Assembly: GCF_033100135.1 (NCBI RefSeq)
Contig: NZ_CP136920.1
Coordinates: 5,451,001-5,515,000 of the forward strand
Direction: 5' to 3'
Source: Rubellicoccus peritrichatus
GTDB taxonomy: Bacteria > Verrucomicrobiota > Verrucomicrobiia > Opitutales > Cerasicoccaceae
DNA: 64,000 nucleotides
The stretch's first letter is position 1, and each line of letters begins with the position of its first letter. Both the position numbers and the translations under genes were made by a program. Positions 24,549 through 33,999 of this stretch are shown here, piece after piece. The notes below the pieces were generated by a model. It was not told the origin of the DNA, ran no database searches, and worked only from the letters and a program-made list of their open reading frames with translations.

Positions 24549-25970
24549 ATGGCAGACAGAGGGAACAGACGCGGCGGCAAGTCCAACGTGATACAATGGG
24601 AACAGGCGATGGGCGACCGCACACCACCTCACAACATCGAGATGGAGCAGGCACTGCTGGCTTGCATCATTCTGGAAGGTGGAAATGAGAGCTTCCCCGT
24701 CTGCATTCAGGAAAAAGTCCGCCCCGAAAGTTTTTACTCCACCAAGCATCAGCTGATCTATGCGGCCATGACCAAGCTCTACGAAGCTGGAGTCGCACCC
24801 ATCAATGAAGTCCTCCTCATCGACCAACTGAAAAAAGAGGGCACGCTCGATCAAGCAGGTGGAGACAACTACATGATCGAAATCACCAACCGCATCGACA
24901 CACCGGTTGGCCTTCAGCACTACGTCGAGCGCGTTCGCGACGGTTATCTGCTCCGCGAGATCATCCGCGCCTCCAACGAAGCCATCGAATCAGTCTATGA
25001 CGACCCGAGTGATGTCCAGACCCTGATCGACGGTGTTGAGCAACGGATTTTCAAAATCAACGAGGACCGCATCAGTGATTCGGCCCGCCCGGTCAAAGAG
25101 TCCATCGACACCGCCATGGCGATGGTCAACAACTTCATCCAGCGCCGTGGAGACATCACCGGAGTTTCAACCGGCTTCCTCGATCTCGATAAAATGACCA
25201 CTGGCTGGCACGCGACCGAAATGATCGTTGTCGCGGCGCGACCCTCAATGGGTAAAACCAGTCTCGCGCTGAACATGGCTGAGGCCGCGATCCTGCCCAA
25301 CGGAGACCATGAGGCAACCCCTACCCTGCTTTTCAGCCTGGAAATGGGCGCTGACCAGCTCGCCATGCGTTTGCTGTGTAGCCGGGGACGCGTCAACATG
25401 ACCAAGCTTCGTGACGGTTTCCTCCCAAGGGAAAAGCAGCAGGACCTCATGCGGACGGCCAAAGAGCTCCAAGGCGCACCACTTTATATTGATGACAGCT
25501 CGGGTTTGAACATCCTCGAACTTCGTGCCAAAGCACGCCGCCAGCACAATCAGTTACCGAATGGCCTCGGGCTGGTCATCGTCGACTACCTTCAGCTCGT
25601 CGCCGGAACCGACCCACGAGTCCCCCGCGAGCAACAAATTGCGGAAATTTCGCGTGGTATGAAAGGCATGGCCAAGGAGTTGAACATCCCCGTCATCGTT
25701 CTCGGACAGCTGAATCGCGAATCTGAGAAAGAAAAAAGACAACCCCGTATTTCTGACCTCCGCGAGTCCGGCTCAATCGAGCAGGACGCTGATATTGTGC
25801 TGCTTTTATCGAAGCCAAAAGAAAATCGAGAGAACGAAGATATGACTCTCGAAGTTGTCCCGCGTGATTTAATCATTGCCAAGCAACGAAATGGCCCGAT
25901 AGGAACGGTAACTTTGCACTTCACTAAGAACCTGACGCGCTTTGAAAATTACACGCCTCATTCGGCATAG
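24549..25970 (+). CDS. dnaB: Replicative DNA helicase
   Basis: Hexameric helicase of the replication fork, 473 residues. The N-terminal domain (about 25-130) starts PPHNIEMEQALLACIILEGG and binds primase. The RecA-like C-terminal domain has Walker A ARPSMGKTSLALNMA, LFSLEMGADQLAMRLL, Walker B GLVIVDYLQLV, and the arginine-finger/sensor region LGQLNRESEKEKRQPRISDL with DLRESGSIEQDAD. No intein is present. The start ATG lacks a clear ribosome site. It overlaps the bamA reading frame by 29 nt. Confidence 0.96.
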   Translation: MADRGNRRGGKSNVIQWEQAMGDRTPPHNIEMEQALLACIILEGGNESFPVCIQEKVRPESFYSTKHQLIYAAMTKLYEAGVAPINEVLLIDQLKKEGTLDQAGGDNYMIEITNRIDTPVGLQHYVERVRDGYLLREIIRASNEAIESVYDDPSDVQTLIDGVEQRIFKINEDRISDSARPVKESIDTAMAMVNNFIQRRGDITGVSTGFLDLDKMTTGWHATEMIVVAARPSMGKTSLALNMAEAAILPNGDHEATPTLLFSLEMGADQLAMRLLCSRGRVNMTKLRDGFLPREKQQDLMRTAKELQGAPLYIDDSSGLNILELRAKARRQHNQLPNGLGLVIVDYLQLVAGTDPRVPREQQIAEISRGMKGMAKELNIPVIVLGQLNRESEKEKRQPRISDLRESGSIEQDADIVLLLSKPKENRENEDMTLEVVPRDLIIAKQRNGPIGTVTLHFTKNLTRFENYTPHSA

Positions 25971-28311
25971 CCTAAACGCTGGTCACCCGACTGCTTTCCT
26001 GACCCTGCTCATCTTCCTCGCTTCGCCATTGTTGCAAGCGCAGATGATTGCCAATGCAGAAAACCAAGTCGTTGACGACATCGAGATTAAATTCGAGGGA
26101 GCTCAGACCGTCAGCGTCGAGAACGTCCTGGCACACGTCCGTCTGCGACAGGGACAGCCCTACAGCCAGGCACTGGTGGATCAATCGATCCGTGCCCTCT
26201 ACGCGACAGGGAACTTTGAGTTCATCGAAGTACGCCGTCAAAACCTCGCTGGCGGAGGTATTCGCGTGGAATTCGTTGTGGTCCCCAAATACCGGATTTC
26301 GGCGATCAAATTTGAAGGCAACTCCGATATTTCGGATTCGCGCCTGAAGGAAGAAATCGAAAACGAGGTCGGAATGCCTCTGGACGAAGTTCAGGTGAAG
26401 CGCGACTCAACCAAGATTTTCCAGTATCTGCAGAAAAAAGGTTATACCAACGCCGTTGTCAGCTATGACATCATCCGTGACGAAGAAGTCGGCTCCGGAG
26501 AAATCATTTTCAATGTCGATGAAGGTGAGCGCCTCAAGGTCGATGACATCAAGTTCGTTGGAAACGACAACATCAGCTCGGGCGATCTGCGCGATGTGAT
26601 GGAAACTAGCGAATACTTTTTCCTCTGGTCCTGGATCACCGGTTCGGGTCGCCTGCAGGAGGAAGAATTCCAGGATGACTTGGAACTGCTGAGGACTTAT
26701 TACAAAAACAAAGGCTTCCTCGACGTCGAGATCCCGGAATCCGAGGTGATGCTCGAATACCCCAAGGAAGGCTGGATGAATATCGTCATCAACGTGACCG
26801 AAGGGCGACGCTACTACATCGGCAACATCACTTTCGAAGGCAATGAACTCTTCACGACCGAACAGCTCGAAAAAGTCCTCACGATCAAAACCGGAGATGT
26901 TTTCTCCCCCGAGGAAATCGACAAGAACGTCGAAACACTGAAAGACTTTTATGGCGAAGTTGGCTATCTGGACACATTCGTCCGTGTAGAACGCTTTCCT
27001 GACCTGAATTCAGGCGATATCGACCTGAAATTCGTCTTCACCGAGGGTGAGAAGTTCTTCGTTGAGACAATCAACCTACAGGGCAACACCAAGACCAAGA
27101 GCACGGTTATCGTCCGCGAACTGGCTCTGGCCCCGGGTGACGTCTTCGACCTGGTCCGCATGAAGAGCAGTCAGGCGCGTCTGGAAAACACCCGTTACTT
27201 TGATGCCGTCAACCTCTCGCCTGAGGCGACCAACCTCCCCAACCGCCGCAACCTCCGCGTCACGGTCAAGGAAGGCCGCACGGGTAACCTCACCTTCGGT
27301 GCCGGTTTCAGCTCGGTCGAATCCATTGTCGGCTTTGTTGAGGTCAGCCAAAGCAATTTTGACCTTTTCAACTACCGTTCTGGCTTCCAAGGCGCCGGTC
27401 AAAAGTTCCGCATCCGCCTCTCGGCCGGTTCACGAACCAATCAAATTCTGATCTCTTTCGAGGAACCCTGGGTCTACCAGCGCGAACTCGCCTTCGGTTT
27501 TGAAATTTACCGGACGGACAGTGACTTCCTCTCTGCCGACTATGACGAAATTCGAACCGGTTTCGAAGTTTACCTCCGCAAGCGCCTCTTCGAGTTGGTG
27601 GAAGGCCGCCTCTCCTATCGTCTCGAAAATGTGGAAATTAGTGATGTGGTTAGCACTGCTCCTCAAACAATTCAGGATGAAGCCGGCAGCCGCAGTGTTT
27701 CACAAGTCAGCTGGACGATGCTGCGTGACACTCGCGATAACCTGGTTTTCCCAACTCGCGGTAGCCGGGTGCAAAGCATCACCAATGTTGCCGGTGGGCC
27801 GTTCCTGGGGCAAACTAATCTGGTTCGCCAGGAAATACGGGCAGCCAAGTGGTTCAAAACCTTCGACTTCCTGACCCAGACCATCATGTTCTCCGGAAGA
27901 ACCGGAACTGTATTTTCGTATGGCGGCAAAGATGTTCCTTTCTTTGAAAAATACTTCCTTGGTGGACCTTATACTTTGAGAGGTTTCAAATTCCGTCAGG
28001 TTGGCCCACAGGTAGGCGGAGAGCCTGTCGGTGGTGAAACGATGGGCTTAGTTCAGGTGGAATACACATTCCGCATTCTAGAGCCACTAGGCTTCGCAGT
28101 CTTCTACGACGGTGGTTTCGTCAACAGCGGCAACTTCGATTGGGGAACCAATGAATACAATGACGACTTCGGATTCGGCCTGCGCATCATTCTCCTTGGC
28201 GCACCGCTCAATCTGGACTTCGGTTTCCCAATCCAATCAACGACATATTCCGATGGAAGCACCAACGACGACGGGATGCAGTTCAACTTCTCATTTGGAA
28301 CCGTATTCTAA
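25942..28311 (+). CDS. bamA: Outer-membrane assembly factor BamA
   Basis: Omp85 barrel that inserts outer-membrane proteins. 789 residues: a signal sequence (PTAFLTLLIFLASPLLQAQ), five POTRA domains (about 45-430; typical starts DDIEIKFEGAQTVSVENVLA, ISAIKFEGNSDISDSRL, VDDIKFVGNDNISSGDLRD, IGNITFEGNELFTTEQLEKV, VETINLQGNTKTKSTVIVRE), then a 16-strand barrel with the PFFEKYFLGGPYTLRGF loop (VRGF/Y-type) and a C-terminal F (FNFSFGTVF). The TTG at 25942, inside dnaB, is the only start that supplies the signal peptide. ompH follows. Confidence 0.95.
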   Translation: MKITRLIRHSLNAGHPTAFLTLLIFLASPLLQAQMIANAENQVVDDIEIKFEGAQTVSVENVLAHVRLRQGQPYSQALVDQSIRALYATGNFEFIEVRRQNLAGGGIRVEFVVVPKYRISAIKFEGNSDISDSRLKEEIENEVGMPLDEVQVKRDSTKIFQYLQKKGYTNAVVSYDIIRDEEVGSGEIIFNVDEGERLKVDDIKFVGNDNISSGDLRDVMETSEYFFLWSWITGSGRLQEEEFQDDLELLRTYYKNKGFLDVEIPESEVMLEYPKEGWMNIVINVTEGRRYYIGNITFEGNELFTTEQLEKVLTIKTGDVFSPEEIDKNVETLKDFYGEVGYLDTFVRVERFPDLNSGDIDLKFVFTEGEKFFVETINLQGNTKTKSTVIVRELALAPGDVFDLVRMKSSQARLENTRYFDAVNLSPEATNLPNRRNLRVTVKEGRTGNLTFGAGFSSVESIVGFVEVSQSNFDLFNYRSGFQGAGQKFRIRLSAGSRTNQILISFEEPWVYQRELAFGFEIYRTDSDFLSADYDEIRTGFEVYLRKRLFELVEGRLSYRLENVEISDVVSTAPQTIQDEAGSRSVSQVSWTMLRDTRDNLVFPTRGSRVQSITNVAGGPFLGQTNLVRQEIRAAKWFKTFDFLTQTIMFSGRTGTVFSYGGKDVPFFEKYFLGGPYTLRGFKFRQVGPQVGGEPVGGETMGLVQVEYTFRILEPLGFAVFYDGGFVNSGNFDWGTNEYNDDFGFGLRIILLGAPLNLDFGFPIQSTTYSDGSTNDDGMQFNFSFGTVF

Positions 28312-28435
28312 ACCTGTTGTCTTCACGAAAATCCTAAAAACGATGGGGAACACTGCATCATTTTTCCTTTCAATATAGCTAAGAGTGCTTTTACTCACGC
28401 ATCTTCACTGACAAATACAGACAATTTAAAACCCA

Positions 28436-28996
28436 ATGATTAAGAAAACCGCACTTACACTCGTTGCTCTTCTGAGCCTCACAGCATTCGGCTTTGCCCA
28501 GAAAACGCCACTCGTTTTGACGGTGGACATGGGGCAGCTTTACAACGATTACTGGAAAGCACAGGAAGCACAGGCCAAATTCAACGCCTCTGTCGAGAAT
28601 GCGCAGCAGGAAATCCAGGCCATGATCGAAGAAGGCATGTCCATGGCGACTGACCTTCAGGGCATGCAGGAAAAGATCAGCAATCCAGCCCTGACTGATG
28701 CTTCAAAGCAGGAAATCGCCACGGAAGCCCAGTCCAAGGCCAATCTAATCCGCCAGAAGGAAGCCGAAGTTAACAATTTCCGCCAGCAGACGGACCGTAC
28801 GCTTCAGCAGCGCCGCCAGTCGATCATCAACCTCCACCTCAGCGAAATCCGCGAAGTTGTGGTTGAAGTCGCCAAGGAAAAAGGTGCTGACCTCGTCCTC
28901 AACACCAACGGCCTCGCTGTTGTTTACTTCGACGAGTCTTTCGACGTGACCAAAGATGTCCTGACAAAGCTCAATGCAAACAAGCCTCAGGAGTAA
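28436..28996 (+). CDS. OmpH/Skp-family periplasmic chaperone
   Basis: 186 residues with a signal peptide (LTLVALLSLTAFGFAQ), then a strand LVLTVDMGQLYNDYWKAQEA and a long coiled coil (about 45-130, AQAKFNASVENAQQEIQAMI; KANLIRQKEAEVNNFRQQTD), and the C-terminal return strands KGADLVLNTNGLAVVYFDES. This is the Skp jellyfish plan. Position after bamA and before lpxD is the standard envelope order. Closed by a strong terminator. Confidence 0.9.
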   Translation: MIKKTALTLVALLSLTAFGFAQKTPLVLTVDMGQLYNDYWKAQEAQAKFNASVENAQQEIQAMIEEGMSMATDLQGMQEKISNPALTDASKQEIATEAQSKANLIRQKEAEVNNFRQQTDRTLQQRRQSIINLHLSEIREVVVEVAKEKGADLVLNTNGLAVVYFDESFDVTKDVLTKLNANKPQE

Positions 28997-29014
28997 CATT
29001 TAGATATTTTCGAG

Positions 29015-29048
29015 ACCCCCGCATCTGGAAACAGAGCGGGGGTTTTTG
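29015..29048 (+). terminator. Terminator after ompH
   Basis: ACCCCCGC and GCGGGGGT flank a 13-nt loop, followed by TTTTGTTTT. Confidence 0.85.
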
Positions 29049-29065
29049 TTTTAGAAAGTGCATGA

Positions 29066-29263
29066 AATTAGCCACAGAGGACAAAGAGTGGCTTTTGACA
29101 GAATTAAGGGAATCACTGGAATTTCAAATTCCTTTAATTCTGTAAATTCTGTCAAAACAAACCGGTGGTCAGGCTCTGTGTTCTCTGTGCCTCAGTGGCT
29201 AATTTCGTTCTTATTTTTTAGATCAATCCAACTTCTGCCTTCTCACTTCTGACTTCTCACTTT
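29066..29263. repeat. Nested composite of three repeat families
   Basis: An outer inverted pair of CCACAGAGG type (AATTAGCCACAGAGGACAAA at 29066 and GTGGCTAATTT ending 29205) encloses a GACAGAATT palindrome (29097-29153, copy 2). Just outside lies a heptamer array ACTTCTG-CCTTCTC-ACTTCTG-ACTTCTC (29231-29258). The ompH-lpxD gap thus stacks three unrelated repeat words. Confidence 0.85.
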
Positions 29264-29275
29264 AACAATCCCTCC

Positions 29276-30316
29276 ATGCGGTTTTCATTCTCCATTGAAA
29301 AACTAGTTGATATCATTGGTTCAGCCGAAGTTGAAGGCTCCACGAATCAGGAAATCACTGATATCGCCTCCCTTTCCAATGCAAAGGCAGGCGACCTCTC
29401 CTTTCTCGGGAACAAAAAATACACCCGCGAAGTCCCGGAGTCAGCCGCATCAGTAATTCTGCTACCCAATACCTACGAAGGCAGCCCGTCAGAGAACCAG
29501 GTATTTCTGCGACTGGAAAATCCATCCCTGGCGCTGGCTAAACTCTGCGAAGAAATTGAGAAACTGCTCATGCCCAAACCTGCGACGGGCATCCATGCTT
29601 CTGCCACGGTTTCAGACTCAGCAACCGTGGACCCAACGGCAACTATCGGTCCAGGATGCGTCATCTCCGATGGGGCTAAAATCGGGGCAGGAACGCATTT
29701 GGAAGCCACTGTGTTTATTGGCCACAACGTAACCATCGGTAATGATTGTTGGATCAAGCCACATGTCACGGTAGGTGATTACTGTGAGATCGGAAATCGT
29801 GTTCGCCTGCACGCCGGGGCGGTCATCGGCTCAGACGGATTCGGTTATGAAACCGTCAACGGCGTTCACCATAAAGTCCCACAAATTGGAAACGTCGTGG
29901 TGGAAGACGATGTCGAAATCGGGGCAAACAGCACCATCGACCGCGCCCGCTTCAGCAGCACACGTATCGGTGCAGGCACAAAAATCGACAACCTCGTGCA
30001 AATCGCACACAATGTTGAAACCGGAAAAGGTTGTATCATTGTGGCTCAAACCGGAATCAGCGGTAGTACGGTGCTCGAGGATTACGTCGTCACCGCCGGG
30101 CAAGCGGGCATTGCCGGTCATCTCAAACTGGCAAAAGGAACAGTCATCGCAGCAAAATCCGGGTTACACAGCAGTACATCTCCCGGTCAGGTGCTGTTTG
30201 GCATCCCGGCGATCGATGCAAATCTGGCTCACCGGACCGATGTTTTGAAAAAACGACTACCAGATCTTTTCAAAAGAGTTGCCAAGCTCGAAGACGACTT
30301 GAAGACTGCAGAATAA
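29276..30316 (+). CDS. lpxD: UDP-3-O-acylglucosamine N-acyltransferase
   Basis: Third step of lipid A synthesis. 346 residues: the N-terminal uridine-binding domain (about 1-100), then left-handed beta-helix hexapeptide repeats (ATVDPTATIGPGCVISDGAK onward) with VRLHAGAVIGSDGFGYE and the catalytic histidine region LVQIAHNVETGKGCIIVAQT, and a C-terminal helix. It starts at ATG 29276 without a clear ribosome site and ends 4 nt before prs. Confidence 0.96.
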   Translation: MRFSFSIEKLVDIIGSAEVEGSTNQEITDIASLSNAKAGDLSFLGNKKYTREVPESAASVILLPNTYEGSPSENQVFLRLENPSLALAKLCEEIEKLLMPKPATGIHASATVSDSATVDPTATIGPGCVISDGAKIGAGTHLEATVFIGHNVTIGNDCWIKPHVTVGDYCEIGNRVRLHAGAVIGSDGFGYETVNGVHHKVPQIGNVVVEDDVEIGANSTIDRARFSSTRIGAGTKIDNLVQIAHNVETGKGCIIVAQTGISGSTVLEDYVVTAGQAGIAGHLKLAKGTVIAAKSGLHSSTSPGQVLFGIPAIDANLAHRTDVLKKRLPDLFKRVAKLEDDLKTAE

Positions 30317-30320
30317 GGTA

Positions 30321-31271
30321 ATGCTTGAATCCGAGTTAAAAATATTCTCAGGAAACGCTAATCCACAGCTCGCAGAGGAAATCTGCGAGTTCATCGGGGT
30401 TCCTCTCGGTAAGGCGACAGTCACCACTTTTCCAGATGGTGAAACCTTTGTCCGCATCGACGAAAACATCCGTGGGCGTGACATATTCATCATCCAGCCG
30501 ACTTGTCAGCCGGCCAATCAGCAGCTCATGGAGTTGCTGATCATGATCGATGCAGCGCGTAGAGCCTCTGCCAGCCGCATCACAGCCGTTTTGCCCTTCT
30601 TTGGCTATGCCCGGCAGGACCGCAAAGACCAGCCGCGCGTCCCTATCACCGCCAAACTCTGCGCCAACCTGATCACGGCAGCCGGAGCCAACCGGGTCCT
30701 GACGATGGACTTACACGCCCAGCAGATTCAGGGATTTTTCGACATTCCGGTTGATCATCTTTACGCATCACCAGTATTTTCCGACTACCTGCAAAAGCTC
30801 AAGCTCGAGTCCGACCTTGTGGTTTATTCACCGGATGTCGGTGGGATGAAAATGGCCGCAGCCTATGCGAGCATACTCAATGCCCCCTTGGGCTTCGTTG
30901 CAAAGAAACGGACCAGTGCGACGAATGTTGAAGCTTTTAATCTCGTCGGTGACGTCAAAGACAAGGATATCCTCCTGGTTGATGATATGACGGAAACTGC
31001 TGGAACACTTTGCGCCGCCGCAAACCTGCTCAAGGAAAACGAGGCACGTTCCGTTCGTGCAGCAGTCAGCCACGGCGTCCTCAATGACATCGGCTATAAG
31101 CGCCTGGAAAATGGAATTCTGGATGAGCTGATCACCACGAATACCACACCAATCGAGCCACGCGAGTTACCCATTACCGTCCTGAGTGTGGCGAATATCC
31201 TTGGAAAAGCGATCAAGCACATTCACAGCAATGAAAGCGTGACGGGCTTGTTTGATATCAAAGGCTTTTAG
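30321..31271 (+). CDS. prs: Ribose-phosphate pyrophosphokinase
   Basis: Makes PRPP from ribose-5-phosphate and ATP for nucleotide, histidine and NAD synthesis. 316 residues, class I. Motifs: FSGNANPQLAEEICEFIG, FPDGETFVRI, the ATP/Mg loop VLTMDLHAQQIQGFF, the flexible loop KKRTSATNVEAFNLVG, and the PRPP loop ILLVDDMTETAGTL. It is close behind lpxD (4-nt gap). Confidence 0.97.
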   Translation: MLESELKIFSGNANPQLAEEICEFIGVPLGKATVTTFPDGETFVRIDENIRGRDIFIIQPTCQPANQQLMELLIMIDAARRASASRITAVLPFFGYARQDRKDQPRVPITAKLCANLITAAGANRVLTMDLHAQQIQGFFDIPVDHLYASPVFSDYLQKLKLESDLVVYSPDVGGMKMAAAYASILNAPLGFVAKKRTSATNVEAFNLVGDVKDKDILLVDDMTETAGTLCAAANLLKENEARSVRAAVSHGVLNDIGYKRLENGILDELITTNTTPIEPRELPITVLSVANILGKAIKHIHSNESVTGLFDIKGF

Positions 31272-31603
31272 GATCACATATTGATCCAATAAAACGCGTC
31301 GGGCGCGATTGTCTCAAAAAACTGAAGCGATGGGCAATAACTGCCTGACGAACCCACTGGTTACAGTTGTTTCCTAGCCTCGACTGGGGACTATCCCTGT
31401 CATAACGAGCCAAATAAAATCCTAAAGGTGATTTTTTCATGCCGTCTTAATCATGTCTTAATGAGAAGTCTGTTACACTAGGGACAGCCATAGAGGCGAA
31501 CCGCCTCATGCGACATTTAAGAAAAACTGGTAGATTAATGAAAAGCACCAGCCCATTCGCCTATGGATAAGGTTGTGTGCTGCCTAATACATCATCTTAA
31601 GAA
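31272..31603. other. 332-bp spacer with hairpins, no gene seen
   Basis: Contains GGATCA-CATAT-TGATCC at the prs stop (31271-31287), an AT-rich stem AAAATC/GATTTT with a T-run near 31416-31437 that may end prs transcription, a possible -10 TTACACT near 31474, and a perfect GAGGCG-AAC-CGCCTC hairpin (31493-31507) in the presumed leader of the next gene. No known riboswitch consensus was recognised. Confidence 0.4.
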
Positions 31604-33979
31604 ATGCGCTCAAAAGTAAAACGATACAACCAAAGCAGGCAAGGCTCTGCCCTCACAGCGGTTATCATCATTACCATGGTTATCGGTATCATCGTAGCAT
31701 CGATTATGCAGGGAACTGTAACCGAGATGAAGGTCAACGGTCGTTACGTAAGTCGTCTGAAAGCAAAAAGCGCGGCTGAGTCTGCAGTGGAGTATGGTGC
31801 TGCCGAGCTGGCTTATCGCTTCGAAAACCAATCCGCCTTCCCCTCCAATGAACTTGCAGCCGGCAATAAACCACTGAGTATCCCCAATACCGTCACCACC
31901 CTGATGCAGGACAGTGATATTGATGGCGGCGCAATGGAAATCAAAGGTGGCGTTATTCCACCCGGTGAATGGATGTATTTCGACTCGGATGATCCTTCCA
32001 ATGAATTCGATCCCATGAGAGGACGACGCGCTTACGTCCGGGAAATCGAGCTCTACGGAAAAGGCGTGGCCAAAGCCAGTAACGGCGAAGATATCGATGC
32101 ATATGCGACTGAGCTTTTTCAGGTTCGCGACGCACCACTTTTTGCCAACGCAATTTTCTACAACTCCGATCTGGAGATCAACCCCGGAGTCGACATGGAC
32201 ATTTATGGGCCCGTTCACACCAATGGTGATCTTTACCTCGGTGCAAAATCTTCGGCAGACTTAAGATTTCATGACAAAGTGACCAGCACCGGCGATATCA
32301 TTCACGGTGAAAAATGGCCCGTTCATATCAGTGATGGCAGCAACGTTTTCTTCCCCAGTGCCCTTGACCCGGAAATCAGCCGAAGCATGCGAGTCGATAG
32401 TGCCATTCTTGACTCAAGTGATCCCGACTGGAAAGAGGAAGCCTCAGAGCATTGGAATGGTTATGTGCAAGATGGATCAATGGGAGTCGGTGAGCAAAAC
32501 ATGGTCGCATTTGATGAGTACGAGGACGACGACTTCAGCACTGCAGCCGATGAAACAAACAACGCTGGCTATGCATTGATAGAGCCCCTGCTTCCCAATA
32601 ATCACACTGATCGCAAATCGAGCGACGTACGATCACAGAAAATGGCCTACAAAGCCGGCTTATTGCTGCGTGTTGAAACTGACCCAACCAAATCCGTCTC
32701 CGACGATGACTACTATGTCGTCAAGGCGTACAAATATGAACGCAGCAATACTTCGGACCCACTCAGTGACCTCGTTCTGGATGCAAACGGAGACCCGACA
32801 TTGCTCAGCGTAACACTTCCCGTGGACATCATTGGTGATCCGGATGCGGACTTTGCAAACATTGAGAGCCCGATTATCGAGCGCTACAGTGAAAACACTA
32901 CCACGACCACGACAACGACCACCTCAAGTAGTGGTGGCAGTGGCAGCGGCAGTGGTGGCAAAGGAGGAAAAGGTGGTAAAGGCGGCAAAGGCGGTAGTAG
33001 TGGTGGCAGCAGTGGAGGAACCACGACAACGACCACAACGACAACAACCACAACGACAGTTTCTGACGGTTTGTATGATCACCGTGAAGACCTCGGCATC
33101 AGCACACTCGCCCTGGATATCGGAAGTCTCAAAAGCTACATCGATTCCAAGGACAACAGCCCAAGCGGCTTTGATAATACTTACGATGTATCCAAAGACT
33201 GGAACGGCGTCGTTTACGTCGAATTCCCAACAAGTTCTGCAACTGAATCCGACGGCTCTTTTCAATATGGAGACTCCGCTGGCCAGAACACGTACGGAAT
33301 TGTTCCCAGCTACCATAATGATCTCGCTCTGCTAATAATGGATGGAAAAGAAATTCCTGAACCATCAGGCATGAGTCAGGATGGTTTCACCCTGGCGACA
33401 AACGCTCCTCTGTATGTTGTGGGATCGTTCAATGCCGATGGCGTTTCCCACACCAACGACGCCACTGAAGTCGATGACGCCAACGAGAAACCGGCTGCCC
33501 TGATCGCCGATTCGATCACCATTTTGTCTGATAACTGGAAAGACAACCGGGCATACAGTGCTTACGATGGACGGACAGAAGTGCAAGACCACCGGCCAGC
33601 GAATAGTTACGTTGAAATATCAGCGGCAATTGTTTCCGGCACTCCCAACACGGTGCCAAACGGATCCACGTATGGCGACAGTTCGCGGCCACTTAGTCTC
33701 GGGGTTGTCAACCTGCCGCGCTTTCTTGAGAAATGGACCAGCCAGACACTGACCATACGAGGCTCCCTCGTCTCACTTTACGAAAGCGAAGTGCGTCCGA
33801 AAGGTGCCCCAACCAATTTCAATGATTTCTATTTACCGCCAATCCGTGACTGGGGCTTCAGCAGCCTGTTCGCCAGTGGCAACTACCCTCCTGGCACACC
33901 ACTGATTCGGACATACCGCCGCCTCATGTTCAAAGAAATCGACAAAGCCACCTACGACGCTGCCGTAGCAGGCCTTTAA
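31604..33979 (+). CDS. Large surface protein with PilX-like N-terminus
   Basis: 791 residues. Residues 14-45 (QGSALTAVIIITMVIGIIVA, then SIMQGTVTEMKVNGRYVSRL) look like a type IV pilin/PilX-type prepilin helix with a Gly-Ser cleavage site. AESAVEYGAAELAYRFEN continues the helix. The middle is an unassigned beta-rich region. Around residues 430-490 is a low-complexity linker: a run of Thr, a Ser/Gly/Lys block (GSGSGSGGKGGKGGKGG) and a second run of Thr, flanked by acidic sequence. The C-terminal third is again globular. A minor-pilin-like assembly component or surface protein is likely; function unknown. Confidence 0.6.
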   Translation: MRSKVKRYNQSRQGSALTAVIIITMVIGIIVASIMQGTVTEMKVNGRYVSRLKAKSAAESAVEYGAAELAYRFENQSAFPSNELAAGNKPLSIPNTVTTLMQDSDIDGGAMEIKGGVIPPGEWMYFDSDDPSNEFDPMRGRRAYVREIELYGKGVAKASNGEDIDAYATELFQVRDAPLFANAIFYNSDLEINPGVDMDIYGPVHTNGDLYLGAKSSADLRFHDKVTSTGDIIHGEKWPVHISDGSNVFFPSALDPEISRSMRVDSAILDSSDPDWKEEASEHWNGYVQDGSMGVGEQNMVAFDEYEDDDFSTAADETNNAGYALIEPLLPNNHTDRKSSDVRSQKMAYKAGLLLRVETDPTKSVSDDDYYVVKAYKYERSNTSDPLSDLVLDANGDPTLLSVTLPVDIIGDPDADFANIESPIIERYSENTTTTTTTTTSSSGGSGSGSGGKGGKGGKGGKGGSSGGSSGGTTTTTTTTTTTTTVSDGLYDHREDLGISTLALDIGSLKSYIDSKDNSPSGFDNTYDVSKDWNGVVYVEFPTSSATESDGSFQYGDSAGQNTYGIVPSYHNDLALLIMDGKEIPEPSGMSQDGFTLATNAPLYVVGSFNADGVSHTNDATEVDDANEKPAALIADSITILSDNWKDNRAYSAYDGRTEVQDHRPANSYVEISAAIVSGTPNTVPNGSTYGDSSRPLSLGVVNLPRFLEKWTSQTLTIRGSLVSLYESEVRPKGAPTNFNDFYLPPIRDWGFSSLFASGNYPPGTPLIRTYRRLMFKEIDKATYDAAVAGL

Positions 33980-33999
33980 TTGGAAAACGCATAAGATAC

